62,000 bases of DNA from Branchiostoma floridae (lineage: Eukaryota > Chordata > Leptocardii > Amphioxiformes > Branchiostomatidae): positions 7,165,165 to 7,227,164 of the forward strand of contig NC_049986.1 in NCBI RefSeq assembly GCF_000003815.2, in the 5' to 3' direction. Below, one piece after another: positions 14,101 through 28,500 of the stretch; within the stretch, counting starts at the first letter, position 1, and every line of letters starts with the position of its first letter. Below the pieces are notes generated by a model. It saw only the letters and a list, made by a program, of their open reading frames with translations, did no database searches and was not told the origin of the DNA. The translations under genes and the position numbers were made by a program.

Positions 14101-16468
14101 AAATAAGTTTTCTAGATGTCATTCAAGACCAAAATGCCACGCCAAAACTTTTTACAATAATGAATATGCTTGGGAATGTAGTTGATATAGGTTTTGTTAG
14201 ATGTCATTTTATAGAGACTATATCTAACACATCAATGCTAAAGATCGCAAAGACAGAATTTCCGTTCTTTGGGCACGGTAGACTCTTAGGGTAGACTGAC
14301 TGATTGTGACTACACAGTGCAGGCCTTTCTTTTACTTAGCTCTTATTGTGTGATGAAAGTTATGTTTTGTGTGAGGGTTTTTATTTATTTGTGTGTTTTG
14401 AATCATACGTGTTTGTGTGATTCTTGCTATTTATTTCCTTGTGGTGCTTCATTGGTTGTCTGTTTTTCTTGGGTGATATCGGCGCACACTCCAATACGTC
14501 CGCGAACAGGGTCCGTGCTTGTTAGGTTCCATGATGCTAGTCGGTGAATTCCTTCTGTAGCATTTAGGGTTGCTATGAAGATGTTTATCTGTGGGCACAA
14601 AGGGAAAAAGGGCAAAACTGCTACAAAATATCATATGTTGTAGAGTCATTCTGTCCGACTGGAACAGTAAAAAATGACGCCATTTGATCCGCCAGGAACG
14701 GTACAAAATGAACAAATTCTGTCCACCAGGAACGGTAGAAAACATGAACGGTAGAAAAGGAACAAATTTAGTCCGCCAAGTACAGTTACTGTTCGTCCGT
14801 CAGGTGGTGCGGTAGAAAATGAACAAATTTAGTCCGTTAGGAACTTAGGAACGGTAGAAAATAAACATATTCAGTCCCTCAGGAGCGGTAGGAAATGATG
14901 AAGTGTCTGTCAGGAACGGTAGGCAGTAACACATTTTGTCCGTCAGGAAGATAAGAAATAATATTACGGAAATCCGCCGTTCCTTTCTCCAGTTATCCTC
15001 TTGACAAAAACGCCCCTGCAGTTCGAAAATTGAATGTTAGGAGGCTGAAACTTGCCCCACTTTGTCAAAGCCAAATGTCAAGACAATTTCATGTTCGGGA
15101 CAAGAGATACATTGAAAAAATTGCTATGATAAAATATTCTCATTAATCATGCAAATGTGATCCTATATTGCATAATTATTATCTTATTTTGTACAACATT
15201 GTCTACGGTACCTACATACCAAAAATCATGAAAATCCGTTATTCGCTTCTTGAGTTATCTCCTTCAGACGTTTTTGACAAAAATGCCCCTGTTATCCCAA
15301 AACTAGCCGCTAGGAGGCCTAAACTTATGTCACTTTTTTCTGAGCACAAGAGCTATTTAACATACAAAAATCGTCACCATAGCTTGTTCAGAACACGAGA
15401 TAGCAAAACCGGAAGTTACGCTGCAGTACAAAGGGAAGCCGCCAGGGAGCCCAAAATCTAATCATTTTCAGCTTACACCCCACCCCACCAACACACAAAG
15501 AATAAAACCAATCCACCGAGTCGTTCTGGAGTTATCTTGTTCACAGACATAGACACACACACGCACACACACACACAAACACACACGTACACACACACAC
15601 ACACACAAACAAACAAACACACACGTACACAAAAACGCTAGTGAAACTAGAGTTCCACGACCTCATACCTTCGCCACATGGTTTGAATCTTTTCGAGTGA
15701 AGTATTTATAAATTTGCCATTTGATTATGCAAATATGGTCCTGATTTGCATTATTTGTCTCGGTTGATCCTTGTCTTTATTTAAGAGGAATTAGTCCAAA
15801 GCATGAAAGTCTTATCGTAGCAGAGAAGGCCATTTACTGTTTCCTCACTAAGTATGTAAATATTTAACTAATTTGCATGATTTATGTCTAATAATGTTCA
15901 CCTTCAATAAGCTTCATGATGGTATAAGTGGGAATTTCCCATCATTTTCCACTATGGAATTATAATATTTTCTCATTGATTATGCAAATGAGGTCGTAAT
16001 TTGCATGATTGATATCTATCGACATTTCTTTCTTTCTCAGTTACATATGTGACAAGTTTAAAGTCCTATCATGGAATGCAGTGGATTTATAAACTTTCCT
16101 TATTAAATATGCAAGTTAGCTGTTGATTTGCATTATTACTATTTCATTATGTAATTCATCTCTTATGCTATGTACATACCAAAAATCATGACAATCAGTC
16201 AACACGTTATTGAGCTATTCTCGCCCAAAGTTTGACAGATAATCGGCGCCTGCAGTTCATAAAAATCACAGCACCTACTCTCTGTCCGTAGGGCTATCTA
16301 CCACCCAAACATTACGACCACAGCATGTCCAGAACACGAGATATAAAAAATGAAGTACCTTAGCAAGCCGCTAGGGGGCCCATTATCGAACTTGACCTTC
16401 GTTTTCCTGACCCCTACCCACCTCCCAAATATCATCAGGGTCCACCCAAGGTTTCTTGAGTTATGCTG

Positions 16469-16518
<50 letters not shown>

Positions 16519-19500
16519 GACGTACACGCCTAAAACATAACCTTAGTCATTCTGGCGAAGGTAAATATAACCTCCATGACATTTCATGGAAGTGAATGAA
16601 TGAATGAATGAATGAATGAATGAATGAATGAATGAATGAATGAATGAATGAATGAATGAATGAATGAATGAATCAATGAATGAATCAATGAATGAAAGAA
16701 AGAAAGAAAGGAAAGGAATCAATGAATCAATGAATCGACTGACTTTAGACACTGCCATCCACAGGTTTATGTCCGGCAAACTACGAACGCGCGCTGGAGA
16801 GCGGGCCGTGCCTGCGGTTCTCTGCTGATCGTCAAACCTACCAGGCTGCCCGGCAGATCTGCGAGGGGGAAGGCGCCCGTTTGGTTGTCATCAAAGATGC
16901 TGCACTGAACACATTCATCGTCGACCGCATCAAAACCACCCACCGAGCCGAAACTTGGATAGGACTGGATGAACTGGCCGGTCCTCCTGTAAGTTTGTAT
17001 TATCCCCATCTCTTTATATGTTGTTTTTTATCATCTATGTATCTATTTTTAGGATGCACATGCATGAATTCCAGGCTTTTTGGCCTGTTGTAAGTACGTA
17101 GTTAGTGCAATAAAGGTTGGTAGAACTATTTTAATGACACGATTCTCAGAATATTGTATAGGTGATGATTCTTTAGACAACTTCTGTCCGTTTATTTACT
17201 GGGATCTAGATCTCTTGTGAATAACATCAAGATTTTGTAAATCTCGTCACTTGCATCTTATCTTCTTAATGTGTGAACACATCTACAGGGACAGTACACT
17301 TGGAGTGACGGCAGCCTGTGGCAACCTGGTGACTTTGCTGACTGGTCTCCCGGACAGCCGGACTTCATCGGAGAGAAATGTGTCGAGATCCGGCCACAGT
17401 TCAGCTACGATTGGAACAACCACGTCTGCAGTGAACTAAAGAACTACGTTTGCGAGGAAGGTAGGTTCAAACATCAGAGTTTGGGGCAGCATTTCAGGCA
17501 TGGTCGAAAAGCCCCGGTCACAAGGATTGTACGATTGGCTGCGATGGAGGTTTTAAACTTTTTTGTGCGGTATAAGCACAGTACGTCGTAAGTCGGGGAA
17601 GGATTAGAAGCAATGGTTTACATATATAAAGCCATGGTCACAAAGATCGTAGTGCATCGTACGATGAGGTCATAAGAGCGTACCTGCGTCAATCGCAGGT
17701 ACATCATAGTAAATCGGGGTGCCTCCTATGACGAAAGAAGAGCTGAAATGGATTTTGAACAAAGTTTCTCCATCGTCGTACGATTTCTTATTGTCCCAAT
17801 AGCAGACTTCATTACGCTTCAATTTTTTTTCTATTGATGACGTTAAAGATTCATAAATTAGCATGTTGTAATAGTTTCAGTTTTCCCTGATATTGTCGAC
17901 CGCCAAAAATTGGGCCCATAACGACCGCGTCATTTTTAACCTTGAGGTGTCATCGATTTTCGATGATGACTAGCGCGATTTTTTGCCGAAATCAGCCAAT
18001 TTTCGTCGAATTTTGACTGCCATTACGATGTAATGTTCAAAATAAAAGTGGCCGCAGATGCATGTGGGTCAATGGGGAAGTCTATTGTAACATGGGAGGG
18101 AATTTCATTGTAAGAAAATCTGGTCACAGACGATTAGTCTGTGACTAATGTGAGCAAATAATTGAAGTGTAAATCTTATGATTCCTGATTGGTAAATGAT
18201 CGGAACTCCATGGTTGTGGCTATTATAATAATGATAAAGATATTCAAAGTTTGACATAAAACATGCATGTATAAATGTTAAAGTTATTTTGCATCATTAA
18301 TGTCGAAATGGAGTTCTGCCAAAGAGAAGACCATAGATTAAAACGGCTTATACTAATTGAGATTTCGTTTAAATAGTTAATGAAACCAGATAATATACAT
18401 GATTGCTGTTATCACACTAGTGATTTTGTTACTGCTAGTTTTTACGCCAGAGAAAGGAAACAAAATCTTTACCAGTGTTTTTGTTCTTAGATAACAGAAA
18501 GCTAGGCAAAAGTATTCAAGACATTTCACCAGTCATGTTAACGTTGCTGTATAATCATAGTCCTAAAACCATGCCGTTTCATACAGTATGCGGTACAAAG
18601 AAAGGCGTCTGCTCTGCTTGGGGAGATCCACACTACACCAACTTCGAGGGAACGAAGTATGATTTCCAAGGCCCATGCAGATACACGTTCACCAAGGACT
18701 GTGTAAACGTTAACAGTACCTTTAGTGTGGAAGTACAACAAGAACCAGCCACCTGGAATCAAGCCGTTTCAATTGTGCGTGAAGTGTACGTCATCGCATA
18801 CGGATACGAAATCGGGATTCACCAAGGCAAAGTTGTGACGGTGAGCAGCTTCGCTGTAATCTCTACTTGTCTAAGAAAGTACCTCTGGTACCCTGGTCGA
18901 TTCCTGCTTATAACCTTCGCTAGAAGGTTGTATTTTCGGTAGCGTTTGTGTGTGTATCTTCATTAGACCTCGAAACGATTATATTTTTGGCCCCTAGCAG
19001 CTTGCTACAATACTGCAGTGGGACTTCCGTGTTTGGTACTAGTATCTCAAATTCTGGGCATGCTACTGTCGTGATCTTTGAGTGGTAGATAGCCCTTTGA
19101 GTGGTGTGGTAGATAGGGTAGAGAGTAAGTGGTATAGGTTTGGGTGCCCTAGCGACTGCAGGAGCTGGTTACATTTCACCCATACCACATTTCACTCATG
19201 GGTGAAATATATTGTATTCTAAACGGAGACCTTTTGAGCTGCTTTATTCCATGGTCAAGTTCTAAGAGGAAGAAGTCGTTCATGCAATAAACTGACTGCT
19301 GTCATATACAACAACTTCATGATCGAATCAGCTTAGTCTGTTGTCTGCACGAATTCGGAATAACTTGTTAGAGTGCAAGAGGAAACAGTGTGGTAGCGTG
19401 ATTTTTTTTTTTTACTCAATGGTCACCACGTAACAAGGCCTGAAGGCCACTCAATGTTACGGGTTACATTAATTCATTGGAACTGTAACAGCAACTCTTC

Positions 19501-22500
19501 GCCCTAGGTCAGAAACATCATGATTGAGACCAGCCCAATTGCTCAATATGAGTGAGGACTAACTGACCCAATAGGCGAAGCAGGGGTTACGAGGGCTGCT
19601 CGGGAGATTCCCTACCCCTATTTTGGCCGGAATGGTTTGATCCGCTCGGGTGGATGTTCGCACATGTGGCGGTTTCTTTAACGTGCATAGGGTATGGCTC
19701 TCCCCACACACGGGACCTCCATTTAACGTCCTATCCGAGGGACGACTCATTTTTCACTTGAGTAAAGTGAGGAAAGTCGTGTAAAGTGCCTTTCCCAAGG
19801 CCTTAGGGCACAAGACCGGTAACACGGCAGGCGGATTCGAACCGGCGACCTCTCGGTCACGGGCCGAATACAATTATACCACTGTGCTACGCGGCCCCAC
19901 AAGAGGGTGTAAGAAAGATTAGCCATCCTACTGGCTGGAAAGACAATCCAGTGATGAACACAAGACACCTTGTGCTATTGTCAAGAAAGGGAAAAAGAGG
20001 TAAAAAGCACTTTGGGGAACCCAGGTAGATCAAGTTGGGGATGTACAGCATTCACTCAGATAGGATTCGTCATCTCAGCAAAATGAATGTAAAACAGAAA
20101 AACGGCTGCTAACACAGCTTATCTATTAGTAAGGAAATTCTAAAGTTGGTGAGGATGTAAGGACTGCTTACGCCTTTCTTCTGTAGCATATAATGAGGAT
20201 GATATCCCACTCGCGGCTCTTTTTACTAATATCATATTAAAATCTTCATAATAGAAAAACAGGTTACAGACGTTTTGTCAAGTCTGAATTGTGTTGAGAT
20301 TTGTATACTCTTTCAGGGAGAACTGCACTAAAAGTTCAATCTAGCAAGTTATTTGCATAATTGATGAGAATATTCTATCATAGCAGTTTTTTCAATGTAT
20401 CTCTTCAACTCTTGTCCCGGACATGATACGGTCTTGACATTTAGGTGGCGGGTAGCTTTCACCTTCAAGATAAGCTTAGGTGGGGCAAGTTCCCTAACAT
20501 TGAATTTAAGGAACTAAAGCTGCATTTTTGTCAAAACATTCCAAAGAGATTATAACTGAAGAAAGGAACGACGGATTTCTATTATTTTGGGCATGCAGGT
20601 ATCTTAGGCAAAGATGTACACAACGCTGTGCATGTTATGCAAATTGGGACTTGATTTGGATAATTAATGAGGAACTTATATAATTCCTTCACTAAATGTA
20701 ACACATGTAATTCATAATGGGTGGAATATAAAATGAAATTATTTGCATAATTAATGCAAAACTAAACTGATTTGCATGATTAATGCAAAAATGGAAAAAG
20801 GGCTTACTGATAAATGATGGAATTGTTGTTACTTTTGACAATGTGTAAGCTAATCAACGATGAACATCGCCATGCATAAATTATGTAAATGCGCATGTCA
20901 TTTGCATAACATCTACAAAAGCTCTAAATATTTCATGGAGGTATGAGGTCACCAAAATCTAGTTATATTATAGTCCTTTTTGTGTTGAGGTGTTTTGAAC
21001 TGACCTATGTAACCTGATGAGATACAACAGAAGAGCCCGCAAGGGGGAACGTTTTTTTAATTTCAAATTTGGAATGGTCCATTTTTTGCATGGGGATGGT
21101 GGTGGGTGGAATGTACTGTGTTTGCTTCCGAGCAAATGTAGGCTTTTCTAGTTTGATATGCTGTGCTATTTCATCTGCTTCTCAATAACAATCTGTTGTT
21201 TGTTTTCCTCAAACAAGGTGAACGGACCGTCTCGTTTGCCTCCCTTCAACCTAGCAAATGGCAAGATCGCGGTCACACTGAGCGGCAACTTCGTCCGAGT
21301 AGAGTTGACAGAATTATGTGTGGTGATTTTCTACAGTGGGGTCTGGGACATTAAGGTGAGAACAGTACAGACAGCTCCATCTGGCATGTTGCGAGCATGA
21401 TTGATAATAATATTGTGTAATGCCATTGTTTCTCATTGTATTAGTTGGACTCTGAGGCATTACATCGCAATGTGCATGTCAATGCCAGTATGTGTACTCA
21501 AGGCACGAGGGAAGTATCAATTACACTGGCCATGTGCCCGCTCAGAGTTGTGTCAGTGGTGAGGTGCATGGCTACACAACTAAATTTTCCCCAGTAATAC
21601 ATATAATTTTATGGGGAAGTCGAGGAAACAAATGTGCGATTATCTCAAGAATTAAAACTTCAAGCCATACATCCTGACATATTGAGAGCAGACGGTTTGG
21701 GCAATTTTACGTGTTGACAATCTGTCGTCATACGGCAGATCAGAATAGCTTACATAACAAAAGTCAATGCCCTGTTATACCAAGTAAGTTTTTGATAAGG
21801 GAATCATGATGCTATTTCAACATTGCTACAGGTGGAGGTTGCAAGTCACTACCGGAATAGGGTGTGTGGACTGTGCGGTAACTACAACGGTATACAGAGC
21901 GATGACAAGGAGATGCCAGATGGGAACTTCGCCTCGAACTGGAACGAATTCGGGAATAGCTGGGTGACCAACACCAATACGTATGTTATATTAATACATA
22001 CTTTATGATATAACATATAGAGATGATGTCAGTTGACCAAAATATTCTCAAATAGATCAAGTACAGTGTGTTTTCAAATGGATTATGCCTTCGATGACAG
22101 AGAGAAGCCTGTGATGATTTCAACTAACCATTCGATTGGTATGCATTTCCTGTCCATCTCAGTTGTGATGGGGACCCTCCGACCGGTGAACCTCCAACAG
22201 AAGGACCGTGTGACGAGTCGGTCCCGTGCAACCTACTTGAAGATCAGAGCGGCCCGTTTGCTGTATGCCATGATGTTGTAGATCCTGGTCCTTATCTGAA
22301 AACCTGCGTCTTCGACACATGTGCACTGCCGCAAGGAGACTTCCTTTGCGCTAATCTAGAGGCATATTATGACGCCTGTATACGCGCAGGCGTGTCTCGT
22401 TTCTCTTGGCGAACAGCAGACCTTTGTCGTAAGTTCTGTTCTCAGACTCAAGCCATTAAGTTGTTTGGGTCTTACAGACTTGTCGATTTCTCTATTTCGT

Positions 22501-25500
22501 AAATTTGATAGTTGAAGTTCTGCTTCCCTAACATCCAAGAGCTGTAATGAACTATTTCATTTTCGGTAGCTATGGAGTGCCCAGCAAACAGCGCGTACTC
22601 TACATGCACAAGCGCCTGCCCTGCGACCTGCGTGAACCCCAGCGCCCCGGACAACTGCAACCTTCCCTGCGAGGAAGGCTGCGAGTGCGATGAAGGCTAC
22701 GTGCTAAGTGGACAGGAATGCGTACTTCAAACGAACTGCNNNNNNNNNNNNNNNNNNNNNNNNNNNNNNNNNNNNNNNNNNNNNNNNNNNNNNNNNNNNN
22801 NNNNNNNNNNNNNNNNNNNNNNNNNNNNNNNNNNNNNNNNNNNNNNNNNNNNNNNNNNNNNNNNNNNNNNNNNNNNNNNNNNNTAGACACACAATATATT
22901 TCAGCTCTGTAACAAATAAGATGGTCTCATTGTACCTCCTTTAAAAAACTAAATTTCCGGTGATGAAGAGAGGTTGGTAGAAGTAGTTTTCAAGAAGACA
23001 TTGATGCGGTAATGACAGTTCCACATTATATAAACTTTAATAGGCATATCTTAGATTGTTGATGCGTGCTAAAGTTGTTATCCTTTTCACCATTTCAGCT
23101 AGGAGATGTGTGGCAAGATGACGGTGAGATGTGTGAATGCCTTGCAGAAGACACGATCGTCTGTGAAGGTAAGATTACTTAAAAAGATTAATAAAGATTG
23201 CAAAATTAGCCGCTAATTATTCAATAATATGACATTATTTTGCTGTATGAGATTTCGAAGGCTTGCTGGTTGATAAACATAATGGAAGTTGTGCTCATAT
23301 CAGTAGTTGAACGAGTTTTAAAATGATGAACAGAGGATACTCATAACCATGGACAACATGACTCTCAATATGTTCCGTTTTTTAGGATTAACCCGGACAG
23401 ACCTGTGTGCAAGGCCAGGTAGGTATTAACACTCATTGCTGTGATGATACAACGTATTTTTTTGATCTTTTGAACTGGATGTGCTATGGTCTTGATTTTT
23501 GGATGGCAGAGAGCTTATGTTACTTTTTTATGCCACCGGAGGAATCTGCTTGGAGATTAGTATATTTGATAGTATATTAGTATTAGTATATTAGTAGGTT
23601 GCTCTGAAACTGCAGGGGCATTTTCTTGGTCAAAATCTTGTAAGGAGGATAACTGAAGAAGGGAATGGCAAATTTACATGACATTTGGTATGTAGGTAGC
23701 TTAGACAGAGATGCACATCATGAAGTGCAAATTATGCAAACTGATTCTTAATTTGCATATTAAATGAGGAAAATTTGTATTTGCAGTGTTTCCTTAAGAT
23801 AATTCAAATACACGCAACATATGTAGTTTGTGACAGGTGGAACATTATCAGATACCAATTATGCAAATAAGACCTTCATTTGCATAACTAATGCAAAAGG
23901 GCCATAATTCATGGATGTTGTAATATAAATGAGTGTAGTAACCAGCGTAGGTTATTNNNNNNNNNNNNNNNNNNNNNNNNNNNNNNNNNNNNNNNNNNNN
24001 NNNNNNNNNNNNNNNNNNNNNNNNNNNNNNNNNNNNNNNNNNNNNNNNNNNNNNNNNNNNNNNTCTAACGAGAGTGTATGGTAAGATGATTGTATAGAGT
24101 GTATATATATATGTGTGTGTGTGTGCACGGTGGCGTGTGTGTGTCAGGAAAACTCTGTCAAGAATGTCCCAAAGTGCATCAATCACGTGGGTTTTGCTTA
24201 ATTAACAAGTTTTATATTTCACATGTGGCTTTCACATCATTTAACGTGTTTATCGCTGTCATACATGGGGGTAAAGGTCTTGAAAGCTTTGTGATAGTGT
24301 CTTTCTTAATCATCATCATAATCTACGCGCACTTCATAATCCAAAGTGACAGGACTGTATCAATTTCATATAAAAAGCAAGCATGTTACCAGCATTGCTG
24401 TTTGAGATTCTTGTTACACTAGACGTATGTATGACTAGCACCCTAACAATGACAATATTCTAAACATGTATTATATGTGTTTGCCTAGCGAGAGGAATTT
24501 GCCGCGCATGCGGAGATCCACACGTCACGATGTTCGACGGAAAGCGTCATCACTTCCAAGGCCCGTGTAGATACACATTCGCCAAGGACTGTGGGGACAG
24601 CAGCGACTTCACCGTGGAAGTACAACACGTGCCCGTACCCCATAGGCCAGTTGTGTCCGTTGTGCGTGAGGTGTACGTGATAGCACACAGGTACGAAATC
24701 GGAATTCACCAAGGAAATGATGTGACGGTAAGCTATAAGATACATTGTTTTTTTTTGCTGAAGGGAAGTTTGTGATGGCGTTTGTGGAGGCACCTTGTAT
24801 ATATAGTCACCAAGTCACCTGAGATAACCAATGAGCACTATTTACCAGTCTTTATGCAAAACCAATGTATTACAAGAGTTCGGAGACCTCATATCTCCAT
24901 GAACACCTATAAATAACCTATGCTGGTCACTATGTTGATTGTCCAATCATTTACCACATCAATGAATTATGTCACTTCCACATTAATTATGCAAATTAGG
25001 GACTTATTTGCATAATTGGAGTCTGCTAATGTTCCATCTGCCACAAACTACATATAACATGTATTTGAGTTCTATAAAGGAAACACTGCGAATACAGATT
25101 TTCCTCATTAAGTATGCAAATTAGGTGTCAGTTTGCATAATTTCCACTTTCTGATGTGCATCTCTGTCTAAGCTACCTACACACCACATATCATCTAAAT
25201 GTGTCGTTTTCTTCCTCAGTTATCCTCCTTAGAAGATTTTGACAAAAATGCCCTAGCAGTTCCAGAGCAACCTGCTAGGGGGCCAAAATATAACCACATA
25301 TTCATTATGTCACACGCTATCTACCATCCAAAAATTAAGGCCATAGCATATCCAGTTCAAAAGATCCAAAAAACGAATTTCTGCTGCAGTACCAAGGTCA
25401 CATACCAGGGGGCCCAAATTGACCTTAACCTTTGTCTTCCCAACACCTACCCTTATACCAAATATTATTGCAATCCATCGAGAGGTTCTTGAGATATGCT

Positions 25501-28500
25501 CACAACAAAAATCCGGACACAGAGACAGACACACAGACAGACAGACAGGCAGACAGACAGACAGACACACCCAAAACTATATCTCCATTTTTCATGGATA
25601 TAATAAGTGTATTCTTAGCAGCAGAGAGTCATTTTCAAAAAGGGATATTGTTAGCGTCCTTGCAATATAGTTTAAATGTATTAGGTATGTCAGTGCTGCT
25701 TTTACAAGTCATCTAAGATGCCCTATTTCTATGGAAAGGTGAATGGAGGGCTGTACTCGGTTCCCTTCTCCCTGGCCATGGACAAGATTGAGGTCAGGTA
25801 CAGCGGTATATGGGTTCACGTGCGGTTGGTAGAGTACTGCGTGGACATCTTCTACAACGGGCGTCACTGTGTGAAGGTGAGTACGTTACTGACCGGCAAT
25901 TCCCCATTCTGACAAGTTGCATGTCGTTGACATGTCTAATTGATAATAGTACATTGTATCATTGGCTTTTCAGTAAATTATCTTATCTGGGTAGCTATCA
26001 ATAATGGCTTCTTTTAAACACTGCTACAGGTGACGGTTACTCCTTACTACTGGGGTAGGATGTGTGGACTTTGCGGTAACTACAACAGCGACATGACCGA
26101 TGACTTCATGATGTCAGACCTGATGACCATCGCGCCGAACTGGAACGATTTCGGACATAGCTGGCTGGTCGAGGACGAAGACGATGAGAAGTGAGTTCTA
26201 TGGCTATATGAAACATGGCGATATGTTCTATTTGCCAATTTGATACGCTATGTAAAATTAACATTTCCACAATTGACAAATGTAAGAAGGAAAGAATGGG
26301 CCAATATCGTTTAGTTGACTTTACGCCAAGAATATAGCATTCTATTTCAAATCACTCATACACATATTCGAGCCCATAACACTAAGGAAGCCACACGGCG
26401 AAACATGTTTGTTGTGTGTTGGTTCGACTAAAGTTCCTAAACGGGGAACATGCGGCTCCAGCTTCTTTTCTGAAGATGTGGCGTAAGTGTTAACGGTTGG
26501 CTTGAGGTTATCCTTCTCGACATAATCCACTCATACACGGTGCGTTCGTCAAGAATCCTTAGAATATATTGATGAGGTATAATATCTGCATCCGTAAAGC
26601 TGTCAGACTGAGTGGGTTTAGAACCTTACAGGCACGGGTCTTGCAAATCTTTTACTAAGATCACTACGTACCTGTAATCACTGTCCTACCTTTTTTACCA
26701 ACGTGTTTCCATGATGTAATGGCATTTTCTGCCTGCCTCAGATGTGGAGGAGGAGGAGGAGGCCCCGGTCCGTGTCCACCAGACTTGCTGGCAGCTGTGT
26801 CGGCAGATGACATTTGCGGGCTCATTTCAGACCCTAACGGTCCGTTTGCTGCGTGCCATGCCGCTGTAAAGCCTCGGGATTTCTATAACGACTGCGTCTT
26901 CGACATGTGTGCACAGAACGGAGATATCGTGGGCCTCTGTGAGAACCTGGAGGCATACGCTGACGCCTGTAAGGACGCCGATGTGGCCATTACTTGGCGT
27001 ACTCCAACCCTTTGCCGTAAGTTCGATTCTCATGCTCGATCTATGCTGTGGTCTAAACAGGTTTTTAGCGTCATATTTTGTAGAACGGTTATATTTTGGG
27101 ATATTAAGGTCTGCATAGCTGTTTTTACACTTATTTATCTCATGTACATTGACTTATATATTATGCATTATGGATTCATTTCTGCTTGATGTTTCATATT
27201 TCCTTGTTGAATAAAAAATAAACATAAAACTAAACCAAGAATAAAGTCTGTAGAGCTAAACTACATATGTTCTCATTTTTTACAGCCTTGCCGTGTCCAC
27301 CTAACAGCCATTACAACCCATGCGCAAGTCCCTGTCCTGCGACCTGCCAGGATCCGGACGCTCCAAACAATCCGTGTATCACAGTCTGTGTAGAATGCTG
27401 CGAGTGCGATCCCGGGTACGTCATGAGCGGACTTCACTGTGTCCCACTAGAGGAGTGCGGCTGCACTGACCCTGACACTGGCCGTTATTACGAGGTCAGT
27501 ACACATTGATGTACTACAGTGACATTGTTGCGTATCTACGTGCCTAACTACGTACGGCCTATGTCACATTTCCCTACCGGGGCCCAGCTTTCAGGAACTA
27601 AAAGTATGATATAAAAGTCACAAAACAAACTACATAATACGCAAAGAGAATATTTTAAAAAAATTAAAGTTTGCCCATACATCTACAGATGCGTAGGGTG
27701 GCGCCCATCTCCACTTCGAAGCCCTTGGGCCACTCATTTAAGTCACTACAGCAGGGGGCTGGTCCGCTGGTAATGATGTGTGTTTAACTTCCATGCTCTT
27801 CCTCATTAGTGCTGAGTGCTAAGCAGAGAAAGCAGCATGTACCATTTTTAGAGTCTTTAGTATGACTCGGCCGGGGATCAAACTCACGACCTACATGTAC
27901 TGAATGCAAGGCAAACACTCTACCCATTCGGTCATTGCACCGGTTTGAGAATAGTCGTGGGCATTATTTGTGTACATTTTTACATATATATTTCTATTTT
28001 CCGTTTCCACCGGCCCGACCGGGCCCCGGTTTGGAAATGTGACGTAGGCCTTAGTCACTTGCCAATGAGGCTTTTGCGTAACTATGTGTTGAGGGAAATT
28101 CATCGTGAATGCCTTCGTGTCATAACCGTTACTATTTTGATGGTTATGAAGAGCTTATGAAGTGATACATGACGTTAATAATGGATATGGAAGGTTTTAA
28201 ATCTTGAATCTTACTAAAACAGTCAGTAGCAGTTAAAATTTCATGCTACGTGATGATGTCTGGAAATAAACCCATTATCATTTATCTTTTCCACCTGGAA
28301 ATATTCATTAAGGTGCGTCAGCTGATTTTATTGCATTTCTTTTTTTCACTTTTAGCTCGGAGAAACCTGGGTAGAGGACGGTAAACGCTGTATTTGCAGA
28401 GAAAACAACACAATTATCTGCAAAGGTACGTGATGCTGGTTTGAGTCCTACAGCAGTGCATCAGAATATGCTTCATCATTTATTTTACAGTTTGATACCT

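Noticed and set aside
18475-18942. 155-codon single-exon gene starting at 18475
   Set aside because: The first ~37 codons are intron; the conserved part is the VWD exon 18587-18840.
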